Shown: one piece after another, positions 55,436 through 63,416 of the stretch | How the letters are laid out: the number at the start of each line of letters is the position of its first letter | Numbering within the stretch: the stretch's first letter is position 1 | Assembly: GCF_013466985.1 (NCBI RefSeq) | Contig: NZ_CP059164.1 | Coordinates: forward strand, 2,737,001 to 2,801,000 | Reading direction: 5' to 3' | DNA from: Nocardioides ungokensis | GTDB lineage: Bacteria; Actinomycetota; Actinomycetes; Propionibacteriales; Nocardioidaceae | Length of the DNA stretch: 64,000 nucleotides | The notes under the pieces: generated by a model | Database searches by the model: none | Seen by the model: only the letters and a program-made list of their open reading frames with translations | What the model was told of the DNA's origin: nothing | Translations under genes and position numbers: made by a program

Positions 55436-56623
55436 TCACGTGAGGTCGGCGACCGGTGCCCTGGACGCGTCCCCGGGCACCCGTGGCAGTCGCACGCGGA
55501 AGCGACACCCGGCCACCCGAGGGGCGCCCGGGTCCTCGACGTTCTCGACGTCCACCTGGCCGCGGTGCGCCTCGACGATCCCTTTGACGATGGCCAGACC
55601 GAGGCCGGCGCCGCGCGCGTGGGAGGAGTCCCCGGTGTCGGGGGTCCGCGCTGTCCCGCCCTGCCAGGCGAGGTCGAAGACCCGCTCCATCTCCTCGGCC
55701 GTCAGACCGCCGCAACCGTCGGTGACGCTGAGCTCGACCCCTCCGTCGACCGAGCGGCCGCGGATCTCCACCACACCGTCGGCCGGCGTGTGCCGGATGG
55801 CGTTCATGACCAGGTTGGACACCACCCGCGACAAGCCCGCCGGGTCGGCGGTGATCTCGACCCCGTCCTCGACCGTCCCGCCCAGCCGCACCCGCCGCGC
55901 ACGTGCGACGGGATCGGCGCCGGCGATGGCCTCGCTCACCAGGTCGCCGAGCATCACCGCCTCGGGGCTGAGCCGCAGCACGCCGGCATGGATCCGTGAG
56001 AGCTCGAAGAGGTCGTCGACCATGCGCACCATCCGGTCGACCTCGGCGCGGATCTGGCGGTGGTAGCGCTCCGGGTCGGGGGCCAGCCCGTCCTCCAGGG
56101 CCTCGGTCATCGCGCGCATCCCGGCCAGCGGCGTGCGCAGGTCGTGGGACACCCACGACACCAGCTCACGGCGCGAGCCCTCGAGACGGTCGGCCTTCAG
56201 TCGGGACTCCTCGAGGCGTTCGCTGGTGCGGGCCAGCTCCTCGGACAGCGCCTGGAACTCGCTGGGGCCGCGCCGACTGCCGTCGAAGGTCCCCTCGAGG
56301 CCCATCCGCCTCGCGTCCTCCTGCAGCGACTCCGACCAGTGTGCGATGGCGGCACCGACCGCGAGCGCGACCGCGACGGCCACCACGCCGGCCACCAGGG
56401 CCACGAGGCTGATCACGCCCCAGTCGTGGCTGGAGATGAACATCAGCTGGGCGATTGCCATCACCCCGGCGAGCACCGCCAGCACAGCCACGACCGCCAC
56501 CAGTCCGAGCTGCCACCGGATCGACCGGTGACGCAGCAGCCACGCGAGGCCGAGGCCGAGGACGCCGACCCCTGCGGCGCATCCCGCCGCGACCAGCACC
56601 AGCTCGACGTGGTCGGAGCTCAT
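55436..56623 (-). CDS. sensor histidine kinase
   Basis: 395 residues. Three hydrophobic segments (about 7-27, 36-60, 68-92) with almost no extracellular loop, suggesting intramembrane sensing. Then a coiled coil, HisKA with ELVSWVSHDLRTPLAGMRAM (phospho-His), and HATPase with NLVMNAIRHTPADG, TDGCGGLTAEEMERVF and GAGLGLAIVKGIVEAHRG. Pairs with the OmpR-type regulator upstream, whose stop overlaps its ATG. It is the last gene of the seven-gene overlapping unit that begins at 60875. Confidence 0.92.
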   Translation of the reverse strand: MSSDHVELVLVAAGCAAGVGVLGLGLAWLLRHRSIRWQLGLVAVVAVLAVLAGVMAIAQLMFISSHDWGVISLVALVAGVVAVAVALAVGAAIAHWSESLQEDARRMGLEGTFDGSRRGPSEFQALSEELARTSERLEESRLKADRLEGSRRELVSWVSHDLRTPLAGMRAMTEALEDGLAPDPERYHRQIRAEVDRMVRMVDDLFELSRIHAGVLRLSPEAVMLGDLVSEAIAGADPVARARRVRLGGTVEDGVEITADPAGLSRVVSNLVMNAIRHTPADGVVEIRGRSVDGGVELSVTDGCGGLTAEEMERVFDLAWQGGTARTPDTGDSSHARGAGLGLAIVKGIVEAHRGQVDVENVEDPGAPRVAGCRFRVRLPRVPGDASRAPVADLT

Positions 56624-57302
56624 GCGGACGCCTCCCAGCGGTAGCCGACACCCCACACCGTGAGCAGCCGCTCGGGACGGGTCGGGTCGCGCTCGACCTT
56701 CTCACGCAGGCGGCGCACGTGCACGGTCACCGTGGACCGGTCGCCGATCGACCAGCCCCACACCTGCTGGAGGAGGTCGTCCCGCGAGAACGCCGTGCCG
56801 GGGTGGGCGACCAGGAACTGCAGGAGGTCGAACTCCCGGCCGGTCAGCGCCAGGGGACTCCCCTGCCTGGTCACCGAGTGCCGGGCCCCGTCGACCACCA
56901 GGTCGCCGTCGGTGAGGAGCAGCGGCACGGCCTGCGCCGGGTCGGTCGTACGCCGCAGCACCGAGTCCACGCGCAGGGCCAGCTCGCGGGGGCTGAACGG
57001 CTTGGTGACGTAGTCGTCCGCGCCGATCTCGAGGCCCCCACCCGGTCGGTCTCGGCCCCCAGCGCGGTCAGCATGATCACGGGGACGTCCCCGCCGTCGC
57101 GCAGGCGGCGACAGACCTCGAGCCCGTCGATACCGGGCAGCATCAGGTCGAGCACCACCAGGTCCGCGGGTGCGTCGCGCATCGCCACGAGGGCGGCCTC
57201 GCCGTCGCCCACCTCCAGGACGTCGTGGCCGTGGGCGCGCAGGTAGGACACGACCACCTCGCGCACGGTGTGGTCGTCGTCAACGACGAGCACCCGGGCC
57301 AT
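56620..57302 (-). CDS. OmpR/PhoB-family response regulator (one frameshift)
   Basis: About 227 residues. Receiver: ARVLVVDDDHTVREVVVSYL, VVLDLMLPGIDGLEVCRRL (phospho-Asp), PVIMLTALGAETDRV. Near 57040 a base is missing; the sequence continues as IGADDYVTKPFSPRELALRV and then a winged-helix output domain (LALTGREFDLLQFLVAHPG, VTVHVRRLREKVE, GVGYRWE). ATG 57302 follows GGAAGGGG. It starts inside the end of the upstream membrane gene (23-bp overlap), which ties regulator synthesis to the enzymes it may control. Confidence 0.92.
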
Positions 57303-57729
57303 GGGCACCCCTTCCCGTCGGCGAGCCGCCGCCCCGGCGTGCCCGGACCACGGTGGCCAGCACCACGCCCGCCAACACTAGCCCGGCGAAGAGCAGCCAC
57401 CCGGCCGTGTAGTCGCGGTCCAGGAGGGTCGGGTTGTCCGCCTTGGCACCGAATCGGCCGAGCACGGGCACCGCGAGCAGGGTCGTGCTGCCGAGGACCA
57501 CCGCGCCGACCGTCACCGGTGCGCGTGCGGCCGGCGGCAGCACTCGGGTCGCGACCAGCGTCAGCACGAGGAACAGCGGCGCGAGCACCAGGTCGTGGAG
57601 CACGACGCCCGCGACGAGCCACACGCCGGCGTCCACAATCGAGGCACTGGCGTGGCGGCTCAGCAGCAACCACGCGCCGTACAGGCCCAGGAGGACTCCG
57701 GCCCCGCCGATCACGAGGCGCGTGGTCAT
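57280..57729 (-). CDS. four-helix membrane protein of unknown function
   Basis: 149 residues. Hydrophobic segments at about 4-24, 33-62, 70-90 and 108-130, then a basic Gly-rich tail. LLSRHASASIVDAGVWLVAG and LVLAPLFLVLTLV are prominent; no cofactor motif except a possible His in helix 2 (VVLHDLV). ATG 57729 overlaps the stop of the molybdopterin oxidoreductase by 4 bp. Tight coupling suggests a subunit or partner of that membrane enzyme. Confidence 0.78.
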   Translation of the reverse strand: MTTRLVIGGAGVLLGLYGAWLLLSRHASASIVDAGVWLVAGVVLHDLVLAPLFLVLTLVATRVLPPAARAPVTVGAVVLGSTTLLAVPVLGRFGAKADNPTLLDRDYTAGWLLFAGLVLAGVVLATVVRARRGGGSPTGRGAHGPGARR

Positions 57730-58877
57730 GCCTGCACCTCCAGCCGGTGGACCCACTTGGTCTGCAGCACGCCGGGCCGGTCGGGAGCGATCAGCCGGCA
57801 CGGATAGCCGTGGTCGATCGCCAGCGGCTGCCCGTGAAGCTGCAGGGCCAGGAGGGTCCGCTGGTCGTCCGCGAAGTTCGACTGCAGGTGCGTCTGCCGG
57901 AAGGCACCGCTCTCCTGCAGGGACACCACGAGCACGTCGTGACCGGCAGGGGCCCCCGCCAGGTCGAGCAGGTCGCGCAGCCGGACGCCCGTCCAGGTGG
58001 CTCCGGCGCTCCAGCCCTCGACGCAGGCGATCGGCAGGCTCTGGGTGGACTGCGGCATCGCGGCCAGGTCGTCACGGCTCAGCGAGACCACGCGATCGGC
58101 GTACACGACGCTGAGGCGGTACGCCGGGCTGGTCGCTGCCGCAGTGACGCCCGCGGCCCGGGCGGACCTGTTGACCGGGACACCTTCGGGCCCGTCCCCG
58201 GAGCGGACACCGAGGACCGAGACCCTGCGCAGGAAGGGGACGGTGCTGCCGGCCGTGGCCAGGACTGCCACACCGGTGGCGAGCCAGGTGGCGCGCAGCA
58301 GCCCGCGCCGGGACATCACGCCGGCCTCGGTCGCCGCCGGCCGGTCCTGCGAGGTGTCGTCGACGTCGGCGCCGAGGGCGCGCCGGATGACCGGGAGCTT
58401 CACGGCCACGTGCACCACCAGTGCACCGATGGCGATCCACCCGACGGCGTAGTGGGTGCTGCGGAAGGAGAAGGCCCAGGGGTACCACTGGGCTGCGTTG
58501 GCCAGGCCGGTCGCGAGCTGGAAGACGGCGGCCGCGACGAGGACGGCGATCGAGGCCCGCTCGGCCGCCGTGACGACCAGCCGGCGCGCGCCGCGCGGCG
58601 GCCGGGCGAAGAGCCGCGGGTAGACGGTCCAGAGCTTGACCAGCAGCAGGGGCACCGCCGCCGTTCCTGCTGTCACGTGCAGTCCCTGCGTGACCCGGTA
58701 GCCCCAGGACGGGCTGGTCGGGAAGGGCACCGGCTGGTCCGGCACCTGGGCGTAGTGGCTGACGAGGCCGGTGACGAACGCGACGCCGAAGCAGATGCCG
58801 AGCCAGAGCCCGACCCGCGCGGTGACCGCGGCACTGCGCAGCCGCGAGGTGAAGTCCGAGTCGGCCGGGACTCTCAC
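57726..58877 (-). CDS. membrane-anchored molybdopterin oxidoreductase, sulfite-oxidase fold
   Basis: 383 residues. The N-terminal half has four or five helices with His residues suited to a b-type haem (VTQGLHVTAGT, STHYAVGWIAIGALVVHVAVKL), like cytochrome b561/ferric reductase modules. A further stretch with SRRGLLRATWLATGVAVLAT resembles a twin-arginine-like insertion signal. The C-terminal domain, outside the membrane, has LPIACVEGWSAGATWTGVRL, in which Cys ligates molybdenum in the sulfite oxidase/YedY fold, then GYPCRLIAPDRPGVLQTKWV. Fusion of a haem membrane part to the catalytic part is like YedZ plus YedY in one chain. GTG 58877 overlaps the methyltransferase stop. Substrate unknown. 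Confidence 0.85.
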   Translation of the reverse strand: MRVPADSDFTSRLRSAAVTARVGLWLGICFGVAFVTGLVSHYAQVPDQPVPFPTSPSWGYRVTQGLHVTAGTAAVPLLLVKLWTVYPRLFARPPRGARRLVVTAAERASIAVLVAAAVFQLATGLANAAQWYPWAFSFRSTHYAVGWIAIGALVVHVAVKLPVIRRALGADVDDTSQDRPAATEAGVMSRRGLLRATWLATGVAVLATAGSTVPFLRRVSVLGVRSGDGPEGVPVNRSARAAGVTAAATSPAYRLSVVYADRVVSLSRDDLAAMPQSTQSLPIACVEGWSAGATWTGVRLRDLLDLAGAPAGHDVLVVSLQESGAFRQTHLQSNFADDQRTLLALQLHGQPLAIDHGYPCRLIAPDRPGVLQTKWVHRLEVQA

Positions 58878-59542
58878 CGGTCCCCCTCGAGGACGGCGAA
58901 CCAGCGGTCCGCGCAGCAGTGCGTGCCCAGGACGGCCAGCCCGGCCGCGGCCGCGACCTCGGCCACGCCGTCGACGCCGAGCAGGGACCACCGGAACGGG
59001 CGCGAGCGCAACCCGTCGCAGTGCAGCTCCGCCCACATCGTGCACAGGCCCACCCCCGGTGGGGACAGCTCGACGACGACCCGGCCACGCGGGTCGAGCA
59101 GCTGCCGCACCCGGGCGAGCAGGGCCACCGGGTCCCCACCGATCCCGACGTTGCCGTCGGCCAGCAGTGCGGTGTGCCAGCGCCCCTCGCCGGGCAGCAT
59201 CTCGAACACGTCACGGACGATGGCGGAGACTCCCCGCTGCCGGGTCTGGCGCACCGCCTCGTGCACGACGTCGATGCCGAGCACCACGTGTCCGAGCTCG
59301 GCGAGCCGCGCGGTGAGGCGCCCGGGCCCGCAGCCGATGTCGAGGGTGGGGCCCACGCAGTGCGCCAGCATCGCCGTGTCGGTGTCGTCGGCCGTCCGGA
59401 CCCACGAAGCCACGGGCAGCGGCTCGGGTCCCGTCCCCACGCCCACCACCGTGCAGGGTCGTCCCCGCAGCGCGCGGGAGAAGACGGCCGAGAACGAGTC
59501 GTCCCGGAGGCCCTCGTCCGACGAGGTCAGCTCGACGGTCAT
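58874..59542 (-). CDS. class I SAM-dependent methyltransferase
   Basis: 222 residues. PTLDIGCGPGRLTARLAELGHVVLGIDVV is the SAM pocket (motif I and the acidic end of strand 2). LADGNVGIGGDPVALLARV replaces the common motif after strand 4, and RGRVVVELSPPGVG follows. The first 40 residues include DSFSAVFSRALRG. Acceptor unknown; position between a DUF2064 transferase and an oxidoreductase suggests modification of the same product. Overlaps both neighbours by 4 bp. Confidence 0.85.
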   Translation of the reverse strand: MTVELTSSDEGLRDDSFSAVFSRALRGRPCTVVGVGTGPEPLPVASWVRTADDTDTAMLAHCVGPTLDIGCGPGRLTARLAELGHVVLGIDVVHEAVRQTRQRGVSAIVRDVFEMLPGEGRWHTALLADGNVGIGGDPVALLARVRQLLDPRGRVVVELSPPGVGLCTMWAELHCDGLRSRPFRWSLLGVDGVAEVAAAAGLAVLGTHCCADRWFAVLEGDR

Positions 59543-60210
59543 GTCACGACCTCCTGCCGCACGGCGGACCAGGCCCGGGCGAAGTGCCCCGTCGGCCGGT
59601 GGGCGAGCACCGCGTCGGCGTCGACCGCGGTGTCGACGTCGCGCAGCGTGACCGTCGCGCCGACCCGCAGGCCGCGAGCGAGCAGGGCGCTCCGTGTGTC
59701 GTCGTGGGTCGTCGGGGTGGACATCACGACCCCTGCCAGAGCCGTCGCGTGACCGGGGTCATCGAGGGCGAGCACCCACCAGCCGCCGTCCTCCGCCGGC
59801 CCGAGCACGGCGTCGTGCTCACGGGTGCCGGCGGCGGCGTCGACGAGCTGGTCCGGCGTGACCTGGGGTGTGTCCATGCCGATCTGCACCACCGGCCCGG
59901 AGCCGTCCACGAGGTCGAGGTGGGCGTTGACGAGCCGAGTGGTGAAGTCCCCACCACGCTGCGGTCGCAGGGTCCAGCCGTCGACCGCGCCGAGCAGCTC
60001 GTCGCCGCGCACCGCACCCGCCAGGTCGCCCGCGAGCGCCAGGTGGCAGCGGCTGGGCCCGACCGCCTCGGTGCAGGCCCGGACCGTGTCCAGCAGCGCC
60101 GCCGCGGCCACCGCCGCGGCGTGGGCGTGCCCGACCCGGGCGCCGAGCCGGGTCTTCACCCGACCGGGCACCGGCGCCTTGGCGAGCACCAGCATCCGCG
60201 GGGCGCTCAC
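59539..60210 (-). CDS. DUF2064/TIGR04282-type nucleotidyl- or glycosyltransferase-like protein
   Basis: 223 residues. MLVLAKAPVPGRVKTRLGARVG is the opening signature (P-loop-like KxxxxGxxKTRL of the GT-A/nucleotidyltransferase superfamily), followed by VVQIGMDTPQVTPDQLVDAA and VLGPAEDGGWWVLAL with the acidic DGG turn. Close to CofC/MobA-like folds, but no substrate has been set for this family as far as I know. Overlaps the GT2 and methyltransferase genes by 4 bp at each end. Confidence 0.85.
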   Translation of the reverse strand: MSAPRMLVLAKAPVPGRVKTRLGARVGHAHAAAVAAAALLDTVRACTEAVGPSRCHLALAGDLAGAVRGDELLGAVDGWTLRPQRGGDFTTRLVNAHLDLVDGSGPVVQIGMDTPQVTPDQLVDAAAGTREHDAVLGPAEDGGWWVLALDDPGHATALAGVVMSTPTTHDDTRSALLARGLRVGATVTLRDVDTAVDADAVLAHRPTGHFARAWSAVRQEVVT

Positions 60211-60875
60211 GTCAACACCTTCCAGAAGTCACGCGCGGTGCGGATCGTGCCCAGGACCGACCCGGAGACCTTCGAGCGGGTGCCCTCCGCCCGCGGGTGG
60301 TAGGAGACCTCGCGCTCGGAGAAGCGCCAGCCGGCCCGGGTGGCCTTGTCGAGCAGCTCGACCGGGTAGCCGAAGCGGCGGTCACGCACGTCCAGCGCCA
60401 GCAGCTCGGTCCGCCGGCACACCCGCACCGGGGCGATGTCGTGGGCGGGCATGCCGATCCGCCGACGGAGCCAGCGCACGATCAGCGCGTTGCCGGCCCG
60501 CGCGTGCCACGGCCAGACACCGGAGCGCACCGGTCGCCGACGCCCGACGGCCAGGTCGGCCCGCCCCGACCGCACGTCCTCGAGGAGGGGCAGCAGCTCG
60601 GCGGGGTCGAAGGACCCGTCGCCGTCCATGAACGCCACCAGGTCATGCGTCGCAGCTGCCAGCCCTGCCTGCACGGCCGAGCCGTAGCCGGGCACGTCCT
60701 CGACGACCACCGTCGCCCCGAGTCGTCGCGCCACCTTCGCGGTGTCGTCGCCGGATCCGTTGTCCACCACGACCACGGCGAAGTCGCCAGGGACCCGCGG
60801 CAACAGGGCTCCGAGGGCCGGGCCCTCGTCCCGGCACGGAAGGATCAGGTCGCACACCGGCTGCATGCCCGTCAC
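60207..60875 (-). CDS. family 2 glycosyltransferase, polyprenyl-phosphate sugar synthase-like
   Basis: 222 residues. CDLILPCRDEGPALGALLPRV, VVVVDNGSGDDTAKVARRLG, GYGSAVQAGLAAATHDLVAF, MDGDGSFDPAELLPLL (DxD), then RRIGMPAHDIAPVRVCRR and RFGYPVELLDKA. A soluble GT-A enzyme without membrane helices. Either GTG 60875 or ATG 60866 may start it. First gene of the overlapping unit; divergent from the membrane protein at 60980 across a 104-bp gap that contains CCGTCACG/CGTGACGG arms (60869 and 60922). Confidence 0.87.
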   Translation of the reverse strand: MTGMQPVCDLILPCRDEGPALGALLPRVPGDFAVVVVDNGSGDDTAKVARRLGATVVVEDVPGYGSAVQAGLAAATHDLVAFMDGDGSFDPAELLPLLEDVRSGRADLAVGRRRPVRSGVWPWHARAGNALIVRWLRRRIGMPAHDIAPVRVCRRTELLALDVRDRRFGYPVELLDKATRAGWRFSEREVSYHPRAEGTRSKVSGSVLGTIRTARDFWKVLT

Positions 60876-60979
60876 GCTAGGGGCGGCGCGGCGCGATGTG
60901 TCCGCCGAGAACTTACGAAGCCGTGACGGTGGCCGCCGGCGACACGGCGGACCGCCGGAGCGACCCTAGGGTGGCGGAC

Positions 60980-62348
60980 ATGGCGACCACGGAGGTGAAC
61001 CCGTCCCGGACCGGGCGCCGACCCGGCCACCGCCTCTCCGCTCCCGCCATCGGCCTCGTGCTCGGCCTGGTGCTCGTCGGCGCGGCCGTCGTCGTCCCCC
61101 GTCTCCTCCACTGGCCGGTGCACGCACGGCTGCACGCCTTCGACGGTCTCGCCCCCCTGCACGGCTACTGGGACCCCCGCGTCGGACCCGGCACCCTCCC
61201 CGCGATCGCGATCGCGGTGCTCGCCTGGAGGTACGCCGCCGGGCTCGCCGCGGGACTCTCCTGGCGTCGGCTGCTCGCCGCGTCGTACGCCGCTGGGCTG
61301 GCCTGGCTCCTGGCCCTGGCCTACGTCGACGGGTCCGCCGGGATCTCCGGGGTGCTCGGCAACCCCGCGGAGTACCTCCGCACCGCGCGGGGCGTGACCG
61401 ACGTCCACGCCGTGCTGCAGCACTTCGTGGAGCGCATCCCCTACTCGGCCGCACCGGACAACTGGCCCACGCACGTCGCCGGCCACCCGCCCGGGGCGCT
61501 GCTCGTCTTCGTGGGGCTGGACCGCGTCGGCCTGGGTGGCGACTTCGCAGCCGGCATGGTGGTGACGCTGGTGGCCGCGACCACCGCCGTCGCGGTGATG
61601 GTCTGCCTGCGGGTCCTGGGCGCCGAGCCGGTGGCGCGCGTCGCCGCGCCGTACCTCGTGCTCGCGCCGGCAGCGGTGTTCATGGCCGTCTCGGCAGACG
61701 CGCTCTTCGCGGCGGTCGCCGCGTGGGGGCTCACCGTGCTGGCCGTGGCGGCCACACCGACCGCCAGGTGCGGTCCAGGTGGCCTGGTCGCTGCTCGCGG
61801 GGCTGCTGCTCGGGTGGTGCGTCCTGATGTCCTACGGGCTGGCGCTGCTGGGGGTGCTCGCGCTGGGGGTCCTGGTGGTGGCGCGGTCCTGGCGTCCGCT
61901 CCCGGTCGCCGCGCTGGCCGCCGTCGCGCTGGTGCTGCTCTTCGCCGTTGCCGGGTTCCGGCTCTGGGACGCCTACCCGGTGCTCGACCAGCGGTACTGG
62001 GACGGGATCGCGCGCGTCCGGCCCGCGTCGTACTGGCTGTGGGGCGACCTCGCCGCACTCCTGATCAGCGCCGGCCCGCTGCTCGGCGCCGGGCTCGCGT
62101 CGCTCGCCACGGCGTGGCGACAGGCCCCTCGGGTCGTGGTGGTGCTGGTCGCCGGCGCCGCGACGGCGATCGTGCTCGCGGACCTCTCGCGGATGAGCAA
62201 GGCGGAGGTGGAGCGCATCTGGCTGCCGTTCGTGCCGTGGCTGCTGCTCTCGGTCGTCGTGCTCCCCGAGCGCTGGCGACGCCCGGGGCTGGCGCTCCAG
62301 CTGGGGACCGCGCTGGTGGTGCAGCACCTCGTCCACGGCGCCTGGTGA
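60980..62348 (+). CDS. polytopic membrane protein, GT-C-like (one frameshift)
   Basis: About 455 residues with around ten hydrophobic helices. The first outer loop has LHAFDGLAPLHGYWDPRVGPG and a later one VLQHFVERIPYSAAPDNWPTHVAGHPPG, acidic/His-rich loops seen in polyprenyl-sugar-using transferases. A base is missing near 61775; the second half resumes at WSLLAGLLLGWCVLMSYGLAL and ends LVVQHLVHGAW. RYWDGIARVRPASYWLWGDLAALL is a striking conserved-looking stretch. Start ATG 60980. Function unknown; divergence from the GT2 operon and convergence with the epimerase gene suggest one pathway. Confidence 0.75.
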
Positions 62349-62372
62349 CGACGACCGGGCGCGCGTGCCGGC

Positions 62373-63416
62373 TCAGGCCCGCAGGGGTGCCGTGGCGAAC
62401 TCCCGCAGTCCCCGCTCCGGGCTCACCTCCGCCTTGAAGCCGAGCTCCACGCGGGCACGCTCCGGGGAGGCCACCACGTGTCGCACGTCGCCGAGGCGGT
62501 AGCCGCCGGTGATCTCGGGAGCCAGGTCACGCCCGGTGCCACGGGCCACCAGGTCGGCGACGCGGCGGATGGTGACCGGCTCGCCGGAGCAGACGTTGTA
62601 GGCCGCACACCTGCCGGCCCGCTCCCCCGCCACCGCCCGCAGCGCGGCGAGGTTGGCCGCAGCGACGTCCTCGACGTGGACGAAGTCCCGCACCTGGCCG
62701 CCGTCCTCGAAGACCTTCGGCGCCTCGCCGCGCTCGAGGCTGGACCGGAACATCGCGGCGACGCCGGAGTACGGCGTGTCCCGGGGCATGCCGGGCCCGT
62801 AGACGTTGTGGTAGCGCAGGGTGACCGCGGCGGCTCCGGCCTGCCGCGCCCACGCGGACGTGTAGTGCTCCTGCGCGACCTTGCTGGCGGCGTAGGAGCT
62901 GCGCGGGTCCAGGCGAGCGTCCTCCTCGACCCGCTCCCAGCCGAGCTCGGCCCCGCACACCGGGCAGTGGTTCTCGAAGTCCCCGGCGTCCAGTGCGTCG
63001 ACCGACCGCGGCGGTGGAGCCTGGACGCCGTGGTCGGGACACGCGTACCGGCCCTCCCCGTAGACGACCATCGACGAGGCCAGCACCAGACGGCTGACTC
63101 CGGCTTCGTGCATCGCGGCGAGCAGGACGGCGGTGCCGTAGTCGTTGTGCCCGGCGTAGTCGGGCAGGTCGCCGACCGCCACGCCGGCGCCGACCACGGC
63201 GGCCTGGTGGCAGACCGCGTCCACACCGCGCAGGAGGTGCGTCCACCCGGCGGCGTCGCGCACGTCGAGACGATGGGTCCCCTCGGGTGCCTGTGTCGCA
63301 CCGTGGGCCCGGGCGAGCATCAGGTCGACGCGGACCACCTCGTCACCCTGCGCCTCCAGGGCAGCCCCGATCGCCGTGCCGATGAAGCCGGCCGATCCGG
63401 TCAGCAGCACCCTCAC
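62373..63416 (-). CDS. NAD-dependent epimerase/dehydratase with zinc-ribbon insertion
   Basis: 347 residues. VRVLLTGSAGFIGTAIGAAL (NAD site), HQAAVVGAGVAVGDL, LASSMVVYG, YAASKVAQEHY (YxxxK), RYHNVYGPGMP and RDFVHVEDVAAANL are standard. Between the SSMVVYG strand and the YxxxK helix lies an added stretch of about 45 residues with CPDHG and HCPVCGAELGW, enough Cys/His ligands for one zinc. Acts on a nucleotide sugar, probably for the neighbouring glycosyltransferases. GTG 63416 overlaps the mtnP stop (GTGA). Confidence 0.88.
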   Translation of the reverse strand: MRVLLTGSAGFIGTAIGAALEAQGDEVVRVDLMLARAHGATQAPEGTHRLDVRDAAGWTHLLRGVDAVCHQAAVVGAGVAVGDLPDYAGHNDYGTAVLLAAMHEAGVSRLVLASSMVVYGEGRYACPDHGVQAPPPRSVDALDAGDFENHCPVCGAELGWERVEEDARLDPRSSYAASKVAQEHYTSAWARQAGAAAVTLRYHNVYGPGMPRDTPYSGVAAMFRSSLERGEAPKVFEDGGQVRDFVHVEDVAAANLAALRAVAGERAGRCAAYNVCSGEPVTIRRVADLVARGTGRDLAPEITGGYRLGDVRHVVASPERARVELGFKAEVSPERGLREFATAPLRA

